Counted from the stretch's first letter, positions 32,383-44,300 are shown. The stretch is 64,000 nt of DNA from Nitzschia sp. pyKryTriq1 (GCA_956465555.1 OY101116.1:248001-312000), one strand, 5' to 3'. Notes: a model not told the origin generated them from the sequence alone. Made by a program: numbers and translations.

Positions 32383-33144
32383 TCAATTATTATCCGACTC
32401 TAATTCGTCAATGATTTGCTGTGTTGTTACGGTTCTGCAGTAGCCGTTCATTCCAGAGAGGCCCTGCTCGTGCTTGGCCTCGGAGTAGGTGGCGCAGGCA
32501 TCCTGAACAAGGGAAACCAAATATCCCAAATCGGCTGCACACCGAACTGTTGATTCCACGCACTGTTCGGTAACTTGACCTACGACAACAAGCTGTTCAA
32601 TATTGAGATTCCGCAAGACATAGTCAATATTGGTCGAGTGGAAAACTGAGCTTGCGGTTTTTGGAATGTAAATGTCGCCCTTCCCGGTGGACAGGTCGGG
32701 CCTGATGGACGGCAAGAAAATTTCGTCCATGGAGGCACCCACTTTTGGTAGCTTTGCGAAATAAGGCCCCGAGAGCTTGTAGTCGAGTGACATGTCTCTG
32801 CCATTATTGGTCAGCGAATGAATTGCCGTAAAGATTACTTCGCAGCCTGCTGCCGGTGATGCTGTATCCATCATGGCGTCCATCGTGGAGTCAGGCGAAC
32901 AATTATGATCTCGCAGCCTCCGAAAATCGTGGAGCAATCTTTCAATATTGGCGAGCATCCTTGGAAGCGCTTCGTTTTTGTAGTACTCGGACTCTCCGTC
33001 ACAGCAATATATCTGAACATCAACAATCAATAGGGCCGCCTTGCTCCGGTGTAGTGGAAAATCGGTACGTTTCGAAACTCCCAGCCTCACATTTTCGCGC
33101 AGGGAATTAGAAGAACTCTTGTTGCTGCTGCTAGCGGGCATCAT
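32383..33144 (-). CDS. Isochorismatase-like cysteine hydrolase
   Basis: Single exon, 253 residues, starting at paired ATGs at 33144. The family triad is visible: Asp42 in ALLIVDVQ, Lys162 in YIPKTASSVF and Cys195 in VTEQCVESTVRCAADLGY. The preceding VVVGQVTEQ carries the usual cis-peptide position. Members hydrolyse isochorismate, nicotinamide, N-carbamoyl compounds or similar amides/ethers; the substrate here cannot be read from sequence. A 25-residue insertion with SPDSTMDAMMDTASP interrupts the segment between helix 1 and the FTAIHS strand. No targeting peptide is seen, so a cytosolic location is likely. Confidence 0.9.
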   Translation of the reverse strand: MMPASSSNKSSSNSLRENVRLGVSKRTDFPLHRSKAALLIVDVQIYCCDGESEYYKNEALPRMLANIERLLHDFRRLRDHNCSPDSTMDAMMDTASPAAGCEVIFTAIHSLTNNGRDMSLDYKLSGPYFAKLPKVGASMDEIFLPSIRPDLSTGKGDIYIPKTASSVFHSTNIDYVLRNLNIEQLVVVGQVTEQCVESTVRCAADLGYLVSLVQDACATYSEAKHEQGLSGMNGYCRTVTTQQIIDELESDNN

Positions 33145-33637
33145 GACTCACTCATACCAAACAGCCCATTCATCGTTTTCTTGGTACAAATCCTCGTAGC
33201 GATGATGAGCTGAACGCCGTCGATAGAAAACATGCAAAGCAAAGGAAGCTTTCCATCGTCGCGAGCGCCGACTGTTGGTACTACCGGTATTGTCACAACA
33301 TCGCATCTTCTTTGGTCCTTTTTGCTTTTCGTTTGTGTGAGATGCGAACGCTACTGGTATTGCTGTACTTCGTACAACTACGCGTACATCTGTTGCGGTC
33401 ATAAATAATGACCGCCAGGCTGAACTGTCGGACGGGTACTGGGTACTGGGTACTGTACAGACGCGTGCAATGCGCGCGATGAGCACAAGCGCCGATATAC
33501 AAAACACAATCTGAAGAATGAAGAAGACCAAAAAAACTTGAAGTCTATTTATTACCGACAGGGGAGAACTAGTCCGCCCAACCCGGCCCTAGCACCTACC
33601 GCCTGTAGCGATGCGAGGTATTCTTCAAACTACTACA
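33145..33637. other. Intergenic, upstream of the isochorismatase-like gene
   Basis: It contains a repeated GGGTACT word (33434-33460). A minus-strand open frame over most of it lacks a convincing start and family and is treated as noise. Confidence 0.4.
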
Positions 33638-34194
33638 CTAACCCAGGCCTTCTAGGGCTCGTGCTGCAATTTGACGGATGGGTTTGTTTCGAGCAACGCT
33701 GCTCTGGATAGCTGGTGTCCAAACTAAGATCCAGTCCTCTAGACGATCTGGTTCAGGATACTTGGTGATGTGGGTGGTGACATCGGTTTCGAACATGTGG
33801 CGATCCACGGGCAACATGTGTGGCCGTAAGTCGTATAGTTCGGTCAACTGGGATTGAATGCGCGGCATACGTTCGAGCTTTTGCTCGGCAATATCTGCGC
33901 CATGGCGTTCTTTGTTGCGGAGAGTCCACAGGTCATGCCATTGTTGCAAGAGTTTCTGGCCGACTTTGCGGACCCACACTGATCCGTCTGCGATCGAGCA
34001 TCGGTCGCAGCTCGATCGCAAGAACAAGATGCGTGCGCGCCGCTTTTTTCCGATGTTGTGATCTCTTGTTGTGTGATGGATTGCGTCAGCAGCAAATAAT
34101 CAAACCGGCGATGACCGAGCAATCCCGCATGTCCTTGCGACACAACACACCTAATCAATCTCTGTGTCCGAGCGAAAATATTCAGCCAATCCAA
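33638..34194 (-). pseudogene. Degraded non-LTR-type retroelement 3' fragment
   Basis: A frame at 34027-33638 encodes QKLLQQWHDLWTLRNKERHG. The W-x(n)-LW-x-x-RN-x-x-x-HG pattern is typical of the C-terminal tail that follows reverse transcriptase in stramenopile LINE-like ORFs. The preceding part (WLNIFARTQRLIR, then GHAGLLGHRRFDYLL) lies in another frame, so at least one frameshift separates the pieces. No polymerase core (YxDD) is present. I infer a decayed 5'-truncated copy. Confidence 0.5.
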
Positions 34195-34863
34195 TCATGC
34201 ACATCTTGTGGGAAACGAACACTGTGACAAAAGTGCTAACAGATCTTGGCCAATCAGAATCGAGAACGCACGAAATTCGAAATTAAGACCCCCACAATGA
34301 GATTTTCAACCAAAACTATCGCGTGTTACGCCCGCTTCCGTGGATAGATAGCTACGCCCCCTGTGATTTTGTAGGGGGGGTAGCAGATTACGAGGATTCT
34401 GGCAATGGTCTCCGACCAGCGGAACCAAAAAGGGACTAAATCTGTCCGTCAATATTTAGCAAGGAGACTGTACCGGTATGAGACGCGGTTGCCACACACT
34501 GATAGCGGTGTACGGTATTCGTACCAGTGCGTTCTCGTGGGTTCTCGCAGAGGAGAGATCCACATAGCGCGGAATCGTACAAGGCGAGAAAGCACACGAT
34601 AGGCTGCGAGGTCCGGGCCTATAACATTGTTGAGAGCGCGAAGGGCGAAGCTTCACACCCGCCGGTACCTTCGCGCTACTGATACCGGTAGTACAGTACC
34701 TGGTACATCGACCCCGATGATTATTGCTCAGAGGTCTGAAAGAAAAACAACAAAGATACGTTTCAAGGAGGGCGTCAGGGTTTTTCAACCTGATCGGGTG
34801 ATGAGGGTTCTTCCATTATTTTATCTCATCGAAACAATCAATCAATCAATCAATACCAGCACG
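34195..34863. other. Intergenic, upstream of the multi-pass membrane gene
   Basis: It holds a C-run/G-run inverted pair near 34350-34382 and GTACC words near 34665-34710. An in-frame ATG at 34801 could lengthen the next protein by 21 residues but would bury its signal peptide. No separate gene seen. Confidence 0.4.
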
Positions 34864-35790
34864 ATGAAAGTCCTGTTCCTGTCCTCTCTCTTGTTCCTCC
34901 TCGTGCCGATGGCTGCCGAGGCGAGGATGAGGTCCCCCACCACCACCACCAGTTTCTTGCCTCGCGGTCGACTCGATCGTCCGAGGCCGAGCAGCATCGC
35001 TAGCGCCGCGGCTGCTGATGTTGTCAACGCGATCCCTCGTGGAGGTGGGGCTCCCTTTGACGCGGCGCTTGCCCAGAAACTCTTTGTGAGCATCTACGGC
35101 TTGAATGCAGTCTTGTGCGGCGTCGATCCGGCGCTCGCCCAAAAGGCCTATGGCCTTCCAGCCAGTGACGCATCCAAACGCCTCATGTCGACTGTTGGTT
35201 CAGTGGGCATGACTCATTCGCTACTTTTGTTCTTGCAAGTCTTCCAAGGCATGTCCTTTGAAAAGGCGATTGGCTGGTCAGTTTGGCCCTATGTATTGTC
35301 CTGTTTCAATCAATCCTTCATCTCTAAGACCGATCGCTTCATTGACTTCCCATCCAAGAACCATTTGACCTCCGTATCGCTCAATTTATTGGTGTTCCTT
35401 GCCAGTCAAATGAAGGACGCTCCTTCTTGGGCAGGATCCTTGAACCGATTCTATGGATTCTGGAGCGTTTTGAATTCCGCTGGATTCTTGCTCGCTCCCG
35501 AAGCGACGGCCAAGGCGTACGGAGTCTCGCTCAAGAACATCCAATGCACGTTCCTGATGCAAAACACTGGAATCTTTCTGCTGGCCCATGGCATTACGGT
35601 TCTGTATGGATCGTCCTTGTCGGAAGGCATCGGATGGTCAGCCGCCGCAATTGCCGTCTGTTTGGTGGGTCTGGTGGTCACGGGAAAATCCAACGAGGCG
35701 GGTATTCCCACTGCCAGGTACGTTGCCTCTTGCGTCCCGTGGGTGCTCCTTTTGGCGGCCATTTACAACAGATTGTTGGGCTCTACTTAA
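34864..35790 (+). CDS. Multi-pass membrane protein with internal duplication
   Basis: Single exon, 308 residues from ATG 34864. MKVLFLSSLLFLLVPMAAEA is a clean signal peptide. It is followed by a Ser/Pro/Arg-rich spacer and IPRGGG, a motif common after the targeting region of diatom proteins. The rest has about six to eight hydrophobic helices in two related halves. The first has GLNAVLCGVDPALAQKAYGL and the second VLNSAGFLLAPEATAKAYGV, each followed by a mixed helix pair. No known transporter signature is recognised. Secretory or plastid membrane location is possible. Function unknown. Confidence 0.7.
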   Translation: MKVLFLSSLLFLLVPMAAEARMRSPTTTTSFLPRGRLDRPRPSSIASAAAADVVNAIPRGGGAPFDAALAQKLFVSIYGLNAVLCGVDPALAQKAYGLPASDASKRLMSTVGSVGMTHSLLLFLQVFQGMSFEKAIGWSVWPYVLSCFNQSFISKTDRFIDFPSKNHLTSVSLNLLVFLASQMKDAPSWAGSLNRFYGFWSVLNSAGFLLAPEATAKAYGVSLKNIQCTFLMQNTGIFLLAHGITVLYGSSLSEGIGWSAAAIAVCLVGLVVTGKSNEAGIPTARYVASCVPWVLLLAAIYNRLLGST

Positions 35791-36773
35791 AATGATGAGA
35801 CTACAGCTAAGAGCACGAGTATATAAATTTACTACTGCTAGGCTAGTAGTAGAGACTTTCCCTGCCAATAGCATAGCTCGTCAACAAGATGTATCAATTC
35901 TTCTTTCATCCCTTTTACCAGATCGATACTCGCTGTACTATCTCGTGGCAAGAACCCCTCGTCGCGTTGAGCTCGTCGCTCCAGCAGCCAGCAGCATCAC
36001 CAGCTCTATTACTATTACTATTACTATACTGTCTGCTTTCCTTGCAATATGAACAGTACTATGAAGAAGTCGTCGGACCAAGAAGAACAGCAATGTTGAT
36101 ATTACTCGTCACAAAAGTTTCTAATTGTTGAGAGTATTTTAGCATAAGTCGTCCTCGTCTTATGATGTTCTTGTTGCTGTTGAAGAAAGGGTACTACTAC
36201 TAGTACTAGTCTCGCCTCACGACTGTCAAGGTAATTGTTAATTTAGACAGTGCACTTTTACGCTGCTTTAGCTTAGTACTACTAGTATATATATATATAA
36301 TATATATATATATATATCGAGGCAAACCGGACAACTACTGGCTGGAGCCGGCAGTAGAACAATGTACCAAGAACTATATTAGATTGCCTGCGTGTACTAC
36401 CAGCAGTAGTATATTTTAATATTATGGGAGAGAGAGAAGACGAGAAGCAGGAAGGTCTTGCCTAGTACTGCCCACGACATTTTTTCAGACTATCCCAGCA
36501 CCAGCACCGCAAGAACAACAACCTAACAACTAATACTGCTGTCTGTAGTACTAGAGGTGCTGGTGTCGATTATCCAATGGCACTATATACTGCTCCTGGT
36601 GCTGGTGGTGGAACAGGAATAACCACGTGGACCCGCCCAAAGTTTTGAATACGGTACAAGTATGGCATTGGAGGAGGACGATGACTACCCGCAGTTGTGT
36701 GTAGTATGGTAGGCTAGGCCTATAATCGTGTATTATTGTTGTTGTTGTTGTTGTTGTTGTTATTATTATTATT
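35791..36773. other. Intergenic with AT dinucleotide repeat
   Basis: (TA)n occupies 36286-36317, with one central AA interruption. (TTG)n and (TTA)n runs lie at about 36736-36773 just beyond the 3' end of the next minus-strand gene. No gene supported. Confidence 0.5.
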
Positions 36774-38108
36774 TCACAAAGCAGCACCATGATCATCGCC
36801 GGCTTTACATGTTTCTTCGCTTTGCATATACTCTTTACGATACTTTTTCCGAACCCCTTCCACCACAATTTCTCCAGTCGTCTTCCACCGTGTAGTGTCG
36901 TCAGCCACTGCATTGCCACAAGTAAACATCATTCGAGGAAACCGTTTGACGAGGCCGTACAGCCCTTCCTGTTTCCATCGATCACGCAATAATTGTTCTG
37001 GATTGTAATACATATCATGTAAGGATGGATACAACGTGGTTAATGCTGCTGTTGCTGTTGCTGTTGCTGTTGTTGTCGTTGTTGGATCACCACCTGCTTG
37101 TTGAAACAATCCTGGCAAGATGTTCAAGGCGGACAGAACATGCTGCGAGGGCACAACATGGTGGCGATCGGTGATACCTCCAAAGTCGCCTCCCCAAGGC
37201 ACCCACAGAAAACGGGGATCTAACGCAGAAAGATCGTGGGGACACATGTAGAAATGATCGGTTCGTGTAATGACAAATCGGTCGTAGCGAGAGACCAGAT
37301 CGTGTTCCACAATCTTTTGGGAAAGGAACCATCGAATCCAGAAAGAAATGGCACCGGATCCATGCCAATTCCGATATCGTACTCCACCCAAGACAATTGA
37401 AGAGTTGGAAAGTAGGGGAGCTACCTTGACTTTCCAGGATGGATCAATAAGATCCAAGGCCTCGGACCAGTCGTCGCCGTATTCATGAAAGGTAAAGACA
37501 TATTTGGCCCGGCCAAAGAGCGAAGCGTTTTGATACATTTCTTCCACCTCATCTCCAATGGCAAGCGCCAAATCCAAGACATGGGGAGTCCGAACATCCG
37601 ATGTGTTATGACCATTGTTCCAATCCAACAGATTGTCATAGAGACTGGTCCATGCCAGCTCTCCACAACGCAAATTCCCAATGAGGACCACCAGCGTTTT
37701 GATCGGCAGGGATGATGGCGGGACGTACGGCTGAGGATCCGGCTCATCGTTCTTGCGATGCGTTTTCTGACCATCATCCTGCTTGGAACGTGTAGAGTCG
37801 ATGTTGATCTTCTTTGAAGAGCTGTCGCGGTCGCCAGCACTGCTAGTAGTTGTAGTAGTAGACTTCGGCGAATGATGAGGCGTTTTGGAAGACGGCCATG
37901 ACGAAGACGTCGACAAGTTATTGGCCTTGGTGGTGATGGGGTTGTTGCTGTTGCTGTTGCTGTTGCTGTTGCGTGAACTGAAGATGATAGCTCTCGACAC
38001 GAGCATGCACATCAAAATAAGAAGAAAGAAGGACCGCGGCATTCGTCGCTTGTGGAAATAAGGGCTGCATTGAGCACTCGCCCCATGGACGAGATTAGGA
38101 CCCGCCAT
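36774..38108 (-). CDS. Type II membrane protein, putative Golgi glycosyltransferase
   Basis: Single exon, 444 residues from ATG 38108. A short basic cytosolic part is followed by one membrane anchor (FFLLILMCMLVSRAIIF) and a Ser/Thr/Asn-rich stem with repeated SN and TTT units. The lumenal part begins near LPIKTLVVLIGNLRCGELAW and includes YDRFVITRTDHFYMCPHDLS. Its TRTDHF resembles the DxD metal-binding motif of glycosyltransferases. The later WVPWGGDFGGITDRHHVV block looks like an acceptor-side loop. Overall architecture and motif suggest a nucleotide-sugar transferase, but the family cannot be named with certainty. Confidence 0.68.
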   Translation of the reverse strand: MAGPNLVHGASAQCSPYFHKRRMPRSFFLLILMCMLVSRAIIFSSRNSNSNSNSNNPITTKANNLSTSSSWPSSKTPHHSPKSTTTTTSSAGDRDSSSKKINIDSTRSKQDDGQKTHRKNDEPDPQPYVPPSSLPIKTLVVLIGNLRCGELAWTSLYDNLLDWNNGHNTSDVRTPHVLDLALAIGDEVEEMYQNASLFGRAKYVFTFHEYGDDWSEALDLIDPSWKVKVAPLLSNSSIVLGGVRYRNWHGSGAISFWIRWFLSQKIVEHDLVSRYDRFVITRTDHFYMCPHDLSALDPRFLWVPWGGDFGGITDRHHVVPSQHVLSALNILPGLFQQAGGDPTTTTTATATATAALTTLYPSLHDMYYNPEQLLRDRWKQEGLYGLVKRFPRMMFTCGNAVADDTTRWKTTGEIVVEGVRKKYRKEYMQSEETCKAGDDHGAAL

Positions 38109-39107
38109 CCCGGTTCGCAACGCTGTACAGTACCAGGTACTCCTAATACGACGTACGTACGGGTATGTGTCATCAAAGATCGTGCATCACATATTTTTTA
38201 GATCGCGTTCGATTGCTAATCTACAAAGCATTGGATGCATGGATGGATGGATGAATATGATGAGGAGTCAACCAAGTACATCTGATGTTCGTATATATGA
38301 AGAAGAAACATCAACTTACAACAATCATCGCAATAATAGTGCAGAACTCTCGACGACGATGACGACGACTCACTCTCGTCGCACTCTCCTCTCGCGAGAG
38401 AGGAGTGAGACGCGTCTCTCGTCGCGTCGCATCCGAGCAGATCGCGCACAAACGCCCGGGCTTTCGTAGAATCGAGTTAGTCGCCCCCGACTTGCTGCAC
38501 CTCCACCCTCCACCCTCCGGCCCCAATCGTGAATAATCGATGACCGATTGGATTTAACTCTCTACTGTATGTACCTGGAACCTGTACTGTACTACATGCA
38601 GGGTAGATTCAACCAAGGGAATAACCTAAAATTAGTGCTACTACCGATGGATGAATGGTCAATCCTTGAAGAAGGAATCAAGAATCGATTATCTTGCTGG
38701 AGCCGACAAACCAAAACATTCAGTCGTTTTCCGAAAAAAAGGTACCGGTATACGATCATTGGACAAAAATACCGTACGGACCGACGCCAGTGGACAATCA
38801 CTCGTCGACGACGACGTACGTGTCCAGCGGCACCCATGTGTTTGATTCTACTAGCAGTCGTAGTAGTAGTAACTACATTCCAATGTTTTCATGTTAACAA
38901 CGGATTCGGCCTGTGGAGCTCTTGTAAAGGCTATGGTGAAAACATCTATAACATTACTATTAGTATTTCGCAACGCGCGCAGCATGCAACTGCTGTGTGC
39001 GAGGCGAGAATGGACACAGCGAGGCCGAGCACTTTGCCTTGACTTGCTTGGTGATGCCTCGTCTCGAGCTGATTGTATGTACTGTTTCATACTAGTACTA
39101 GTATCCC
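38109..39107. other. Intergenic with a CTCCTCTC/GAGAGGAG hairpin
   Basis: An 8-bp stem with a GCGA loop lies at 38386-38405 inside a CGAC/CTCG-rich stretch (38350-38430). GGAT tetranucleotides lie near 38235-38255. Frames over 38548-39042 have no ATG-started gene I can support. Confidence 0.5.
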
Positions 39108-39650
39108 TTACCAGACATGTAGAATGGCAGAGCTGAAAAGAACGGCAAAAGCAGCAGCAGAAATGCCAACCCTAGTCGCAATGCTGCCTGCTTCTTCTCC
39201 ATAATTGGTACCACCACTTTCGACGAAACAGCCCGAGGTTTCAAAGCCTACCGCCACAGTACAGTTGGGAAGCCCTTCCTTGATACCACTGCAATCCGCA
39301 GAAAAGGATTCGATCTCGAGTGCATCGCCATGCAATGTACAGGTCTTGCAGTCCACGAGTTGATACTGTGCAACACAGATGCAGTCGCTGGTTTCGTTGT
39401 CACAGATGGCCGACATTCCTACCTCGTACATTCCGTCTCCATGATGACAGTCGTAGACACCGTAAAATGTCGCGTTGAAATCATACACGTTTGGAAAGTC
39501 TTGAATCGCTTGAGGGACCAGCGTGGTATCCAGATTTAGAAGCGAACGGTTCGCAAAGCTTTCGATCTCGAACTCTCCTGTGCATCCATGGCTTGTCGCC
39601 AAGCCAGGCAATAATGCCACGAACAGCAGGGATTGTTTGATGCGGAACAT
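39108..39650 (-). CDS. Secreted Cys-rich protein, probably GPI-anchored
   Basis: 180 residues from ATG 39650. This start was chosen because MFRIKQSLLFVALLPGLATS is a signal peptide; the frame also has an ATG at 39809 that would bury it. The mature part has about twelve Cys, including CDNETSDCICVAQYQLVDCK, and several N-x-S/T sites (NRS, NAT, NET, NCT). The C-terminus is a hydrophobic segment with no cytosolic tail (ISAAAFAVLFSSAILHVW), typical of a GPI-attachment signal. No known domain recognised. A cell-surface or cell-wall role is inferred from architecture only. Confidence 0.7.
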   Translation of the reverse strand: MFRIKQSLLFVALLPGLATSHGCTGEFEIESFANRSLLNLDTTLVPQAIQDFPNVYDFNATFYGVYDCHHGDGMYEVGMSAICDNETSDCICVAQYQLVDCKTCTLHGDALEIESFSADCSGIKEGLPNCTVAVGFETSGCFVESGGTNYGEEAGSIATRVGISAAAFAVLFSSAILHVW

Positions 39651-41318
39651 TCTTAATATCGACCTCGGCTTCCTCTTCCTTTTGCATACGAAGACACAAT
39701 AATTGGTGTTCTTGTGATTTTGTGCCCAGCCGCGTCGTCGGCGGTCGGCATGTTGTGTTGTTTCGGGTGTTGTTGGGTTGAAGACGCGCATCCACACATT
39801 TGGCTCCATGTTATTTCTAGTACTAACTGTAGCTGATATCTTTTTTTGCGAAAGCCGGACGACGACGACGACGACGACGACGACGACTCCTCGCTTCTCG
39901 CTCGGAACGCGATCTCGGAGGATCTCGCTATGTATCTATGCGTAGTAGCCCTGCGCTACATATATATTATTTTCAAACAGATGGCCAGAGGGGCATATCC
40001 ATGAGGATTGGAAACTAGCATTATTTCACTTAAGTATCGTGTGTAATCAAAATTTGGGGTGGAACTGGTGGAACTATTCTGTTCATGTTTAGGAGATGAG
40101 AGATAGCTTCGTGCCCACGGTTTCCGTTCATTCATGGATGAGAACGCAGGGCGGGGGTTAAATGAACGACCTGAGAATCATCCTGTCGATAAATGAAGGA
40201 AATTGCTGCACGTGCTTGTAGTATTTGTGTCTCAGTAAATACAATTCTTAGTGCTACTACTAGTAGAACTACCGATGGATGAACAGCTGGAGTTCTGTAT
40301 CATCTCGCGACTTTCCTAAAGATTGGTTCATTTTTTTATCTTCCGGCATGCCCCGAGCGAAAATGTTTAGTGCTTCATATCGCGTGGTTTATCGACAGAG
40401 GAATGTGGAAAGAAAAAGAGACGATGCGGAGGAGAATGAGCCAGTCGACTATGGCGAGCTTTGGGATCTGGATGAGGTAGAGATGGCGGCAGTGTAACTA
40501 TCATAAAACGAAGTCGAGAGAATTTAATGTGCTGTAGAAAAAACGAATTGACGTAAGGACGGTATTGAGCTCTGGACTACCTGCACCGTCTATGGATGTA
40601 AAAGAGGGTCGAAGTATAAGATCAGCGCGTGTATTAGAGGCATCAATTACGAAAATCATCATCTGCAATGCAATGAGTGTTATTGTACCATGAAATACTG
40701 TTATAAGAGAAGATTCGTGGCATGCGAGACGCCAAAATGCGGCAAAAGCAAATTCACCAACTCCAAAGCGAATATCAAAAACTGCAAACACAGTTATTTC
40801 GGCGCGATACCGGCATGAATGCGCGGTATTGGCAGAGGTTCGCGCGGAATATTTGAATTCGGCAAACCTGCGGGACAATAAAGCGCGGGAGTTTTTGAAA
40901 GGGAGAAGTCGCGCACATTAATTAATGTTGACCGGTTCTATCAATAAAGCGATTCTAACGGCAGTGAAAAACAAGACGGTGGCCAGGCCCCTAGATGAAA
41001 TAGTGCGAGAATGAAGTGAGAGAATGGGGGGGCATGCATTTGCGCAAGTGCGCGAATGAGGGCCAAAAAAGGGCGAGAATGGGGGTTTTCGCGCACATTC
41101 ATTTTGTCGTGTAATAGTACAGTACTACTCGTATTACACCTGCGGTACGACGCACACGCCCCGAGACGCTTCGGATTCCTACAACATGGACAGAACGTCC
41201 CCTCCATTGGGTAGCCCTTCATATCGCAACAACAGGATCCATAGTATTATTATAACAATAACTATCTCTCGCCAACATCAGGCAGCATTATTGTAGTTGA
41301 CGACGACTCCTCCTCTAC
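39651..41318. other. Intergenic; possible decayed coding fragments
   Basis: (GAC)n lies at 39858-39887. A plus-strand ATG frame at 40279-40497 (72 codons) and a plus-strand frame ending at 40919, with EVRAEYLNSANLRDNKAREF, look protein-like but have no family and no clear exon structure. They could be remnants of one gene. A G-rich stretch lies at 40980-41090. Nothing firm. Confidence 0.35.
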
Positions 41319-44300
41319 ATGGAAAGAATGGCGACTCCAAAGAAAATAAGTTGGGGCGAAACCAGCGTGCCCAAAAATATGAATGAAGCACCCATATCAT
41401 CATCATCATCACAGCAGCAGGATCCTGCTAATACCGGTATTAGCGCATCATCATCATCACCATCATCATCATCTCGTCGTCGAGCCCACGGCGAAAGAGA
41501 AAGTGGTGACGACAGCAACAACAACAGCAGCAACAACAACCATTCTTCTTCGGGGCTGATGCGTCGCTTCTATCCAGCAAGCGCGGCGGCGGAGAATCTC
41601 AGTTCTTCCACCGGCCTATCTTATTCCTTGTCGGGTCTCATTTCAGGCTGGGGACCCGACACGCCTACCACAAGCAGTAGAAAAACATTCACGCCGGGGG
41701 ATCATGATGATGATGATGATGAACCAGAATTATTGCAAGATGATGACATCTGTGGTGGGGATGAATTATTGGCCTCATCAAGAATATCATCCTCAGGAAA
41801 TCAGCAGCATTCCCATCGGCCATTGTCTCTCGAGGGAACTGTGGCGTTTCGAAAATGTCATACCTCGGACAATTTAAAGCAATGGCGACAGGGATATGTC
41901 GTATTTGATATGAGAAATGGGGGATCCATATCGTGTTACAAGCACGGGCCACCGGAGGAAAAGAAAGACCACACACATCTAATACACTCCAGCAACAGCA
42001 ACAGCAGCAGCAGCATCAGACAAATGGGTATTAGTGATACCAAGAATCAGAATTATTCCTTTGTGAAAGAGCGAGCAGCCCGACTATCGTACAAGGTGGC
42101 CGAATACGATCATGGCATTGTACCACGAATTCACTTGCCGGCTCATGTAAAATGGGTAGCCAAAGATATCCAGAACAATGCCTCTGGATTTATCATTGAA
42201 ATTCCCTCCGATGACCCTTTGCTTCCGTCATCTCCCAACCCAACGTTTCCAGAAGAAGAAATATATCTCAATAAAGCAAGTCAAAAACAGGGCCCATTAG
42301 CCTCGCGTGGATCAACCGATTGCTTTCCGTCGTCGCCCGTTGGATCGCCTGCCTCATTCCCTGAAATGATTTCTCCCTTTGGAAGTTATGATGACGATGC
42401 CGAAGCCGACGACAACGACAACGACGACGATGCAGACCGGAAACTACCAGATGATTTGAAAGCTGACATCGACCGAGCCAAAACGAGGGGGCAGTCGTTT
42501 CGCATTTACTTTCGATGCTCTCGTCGCGGCAATGAAAAGGTGCTCTGGCTACGAGCATTCGAGCAAATGGACCGCCTTGCCTATGATTTTTATCGACAGC
42601 CAGGCATTCGGAATATTCTTGGAAGTACGAGTCTTCAAATATCAACTTCTCGGACTCGGTCGAACATGGCTCGCCTCTTTGCGAACGAAGGAAACATGTT
42701 AGAATCGTCCATGCTCGAAGATGAGGGCATTCTTTCCGTTTCGAAACACGGAGGAGAGACGATGCACCAGAGTATGCGAGTACGAAACGACGGAAAGGAA
42801 TACCTCGTGTATCCGCACTATGCCTATCCAAATCGATGGATGACAGACTCGGAACTGTACGCGGAGATGATCAAACCATCGGATATTTTCCATGATTTGC
42901 GAAGACCTGATGCACCTAAAAAAGAAATTGGTTTTCTCAAGGTGGAGCTCCTGCAATGCGTGGGGTTGCCTGCTTTGGATTTTGCATCGGAGACAGATGC
43001 AGTGGCGTACATGGTGTGTGGATCATATGCATTTACTTCGGACGTTATTTGGAATAAATTGAATCCCATGTGGCTACCGAGATCAAGGCGAGCATGCGTC
43101 TTCCCGCTGTTTCATGCCTACGCAAGGCTGTATCTGGGTATCTTCGACGATGATGGGAAGGGAGAAAAAGATGATTTCGCCGGCCGAGTGGTGCTGAATC
43201 TGGCGCAATGTCGTCCTCGATCCACCTACGATGTGACGCTCCCTCTACGCCTTTCCAGGGATGTGTATTCCAAACGACCGCGCGGATCGGTTCGTCTCCG
43301 ATTCTATATCGAATATCATTCGGAACGCGATGCGTTGTTGTCTTATATTCCTAGAAAAATGCGGTCGCAGACCTCGGTACGCCCCGACGACGACGTGACT
43401 GTCATCTGTGCCGATGAAAAGGCCTTTCGGAATATTGTGACAACGGTACATGGGATCCACATGCCCGGTCGATTTTCGTTTGCGGAATGGCGTGCAGTTA
43501 TGCGAGAAGCCAATTTCGCTCGAAAAGTCGCCACAAATACCGTTTTGGATCTCATTATAGGGATTGTGAAATGGGAAAACCCGGCTCTCTCCCTATTGAT
43601 CTTTTGCGCATGGATGCACTGCATTTACAAGAACGCCTTTTCGCTGGTTCCATGTTACCTTTTATTGTTTTTGCTTCTCATGATGGTTCGGACCTACGCT
43701 TTCTACGGGAGTGATGGTCCTATTCAAAATGGCTACATACCTCCTAGCTGGGAAGAAATGTTCATGGCATTGGTCAAAGGTGGGGCAGTGTCTCGGATCG
43801 AGCCCCTCAAGACATCGACTCCACGGGCTCCGAGCAAAGGCCTGCAGTCGTCCCGTCGACTACAGCACGTCGTGGGGGAATTTAAAACTCATCGACAACG
43901 GGGGAATTGGATATTCCGACTATTCAGTTTCAAGAAGGAATTGGGCCCGGATCATGATCCCAGGGACTACCATATGGAATTTCCATTCTCTCGGGGCATA
44001 CACAACCCAATGACCAAAGAAACCCAGTATCCGAAATTCACTGTCGCAGAATCGCTTGTGAGTAAATCTTCTATTATTGGCAAGAACAAAAAGAAAGAAG
44101 GGGATGAGGACGGTGACAATATGATGGAAGATGGGTTGGAAATGTCCGCTATCTCCATGAAGTCTCCGCGACGAAGGACCTTTGATCTCTTTAGCCCAAG
44201 ATCGAGCTCCGCGGATAAACCGGCAACCGTCGCCGAAAGAAGGAGATCCTTCGCTTCGCCGAAATCGAAATCGCGCACCAATCCCAATAAGTCCCAGAAA

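Noticed and set aside
33148-33531. 127-codon minus-strand frame upstream of the isochorismatase-like gene
   Set aside because: Its first codon is not ATG, it covers repeat words and it has no recognisable domain.
40501-40878. 125-codon minus-strand frame
   Set aside because: No ATG at the start and the plus strand of the same DNA reads more like protein; neither can be supported.
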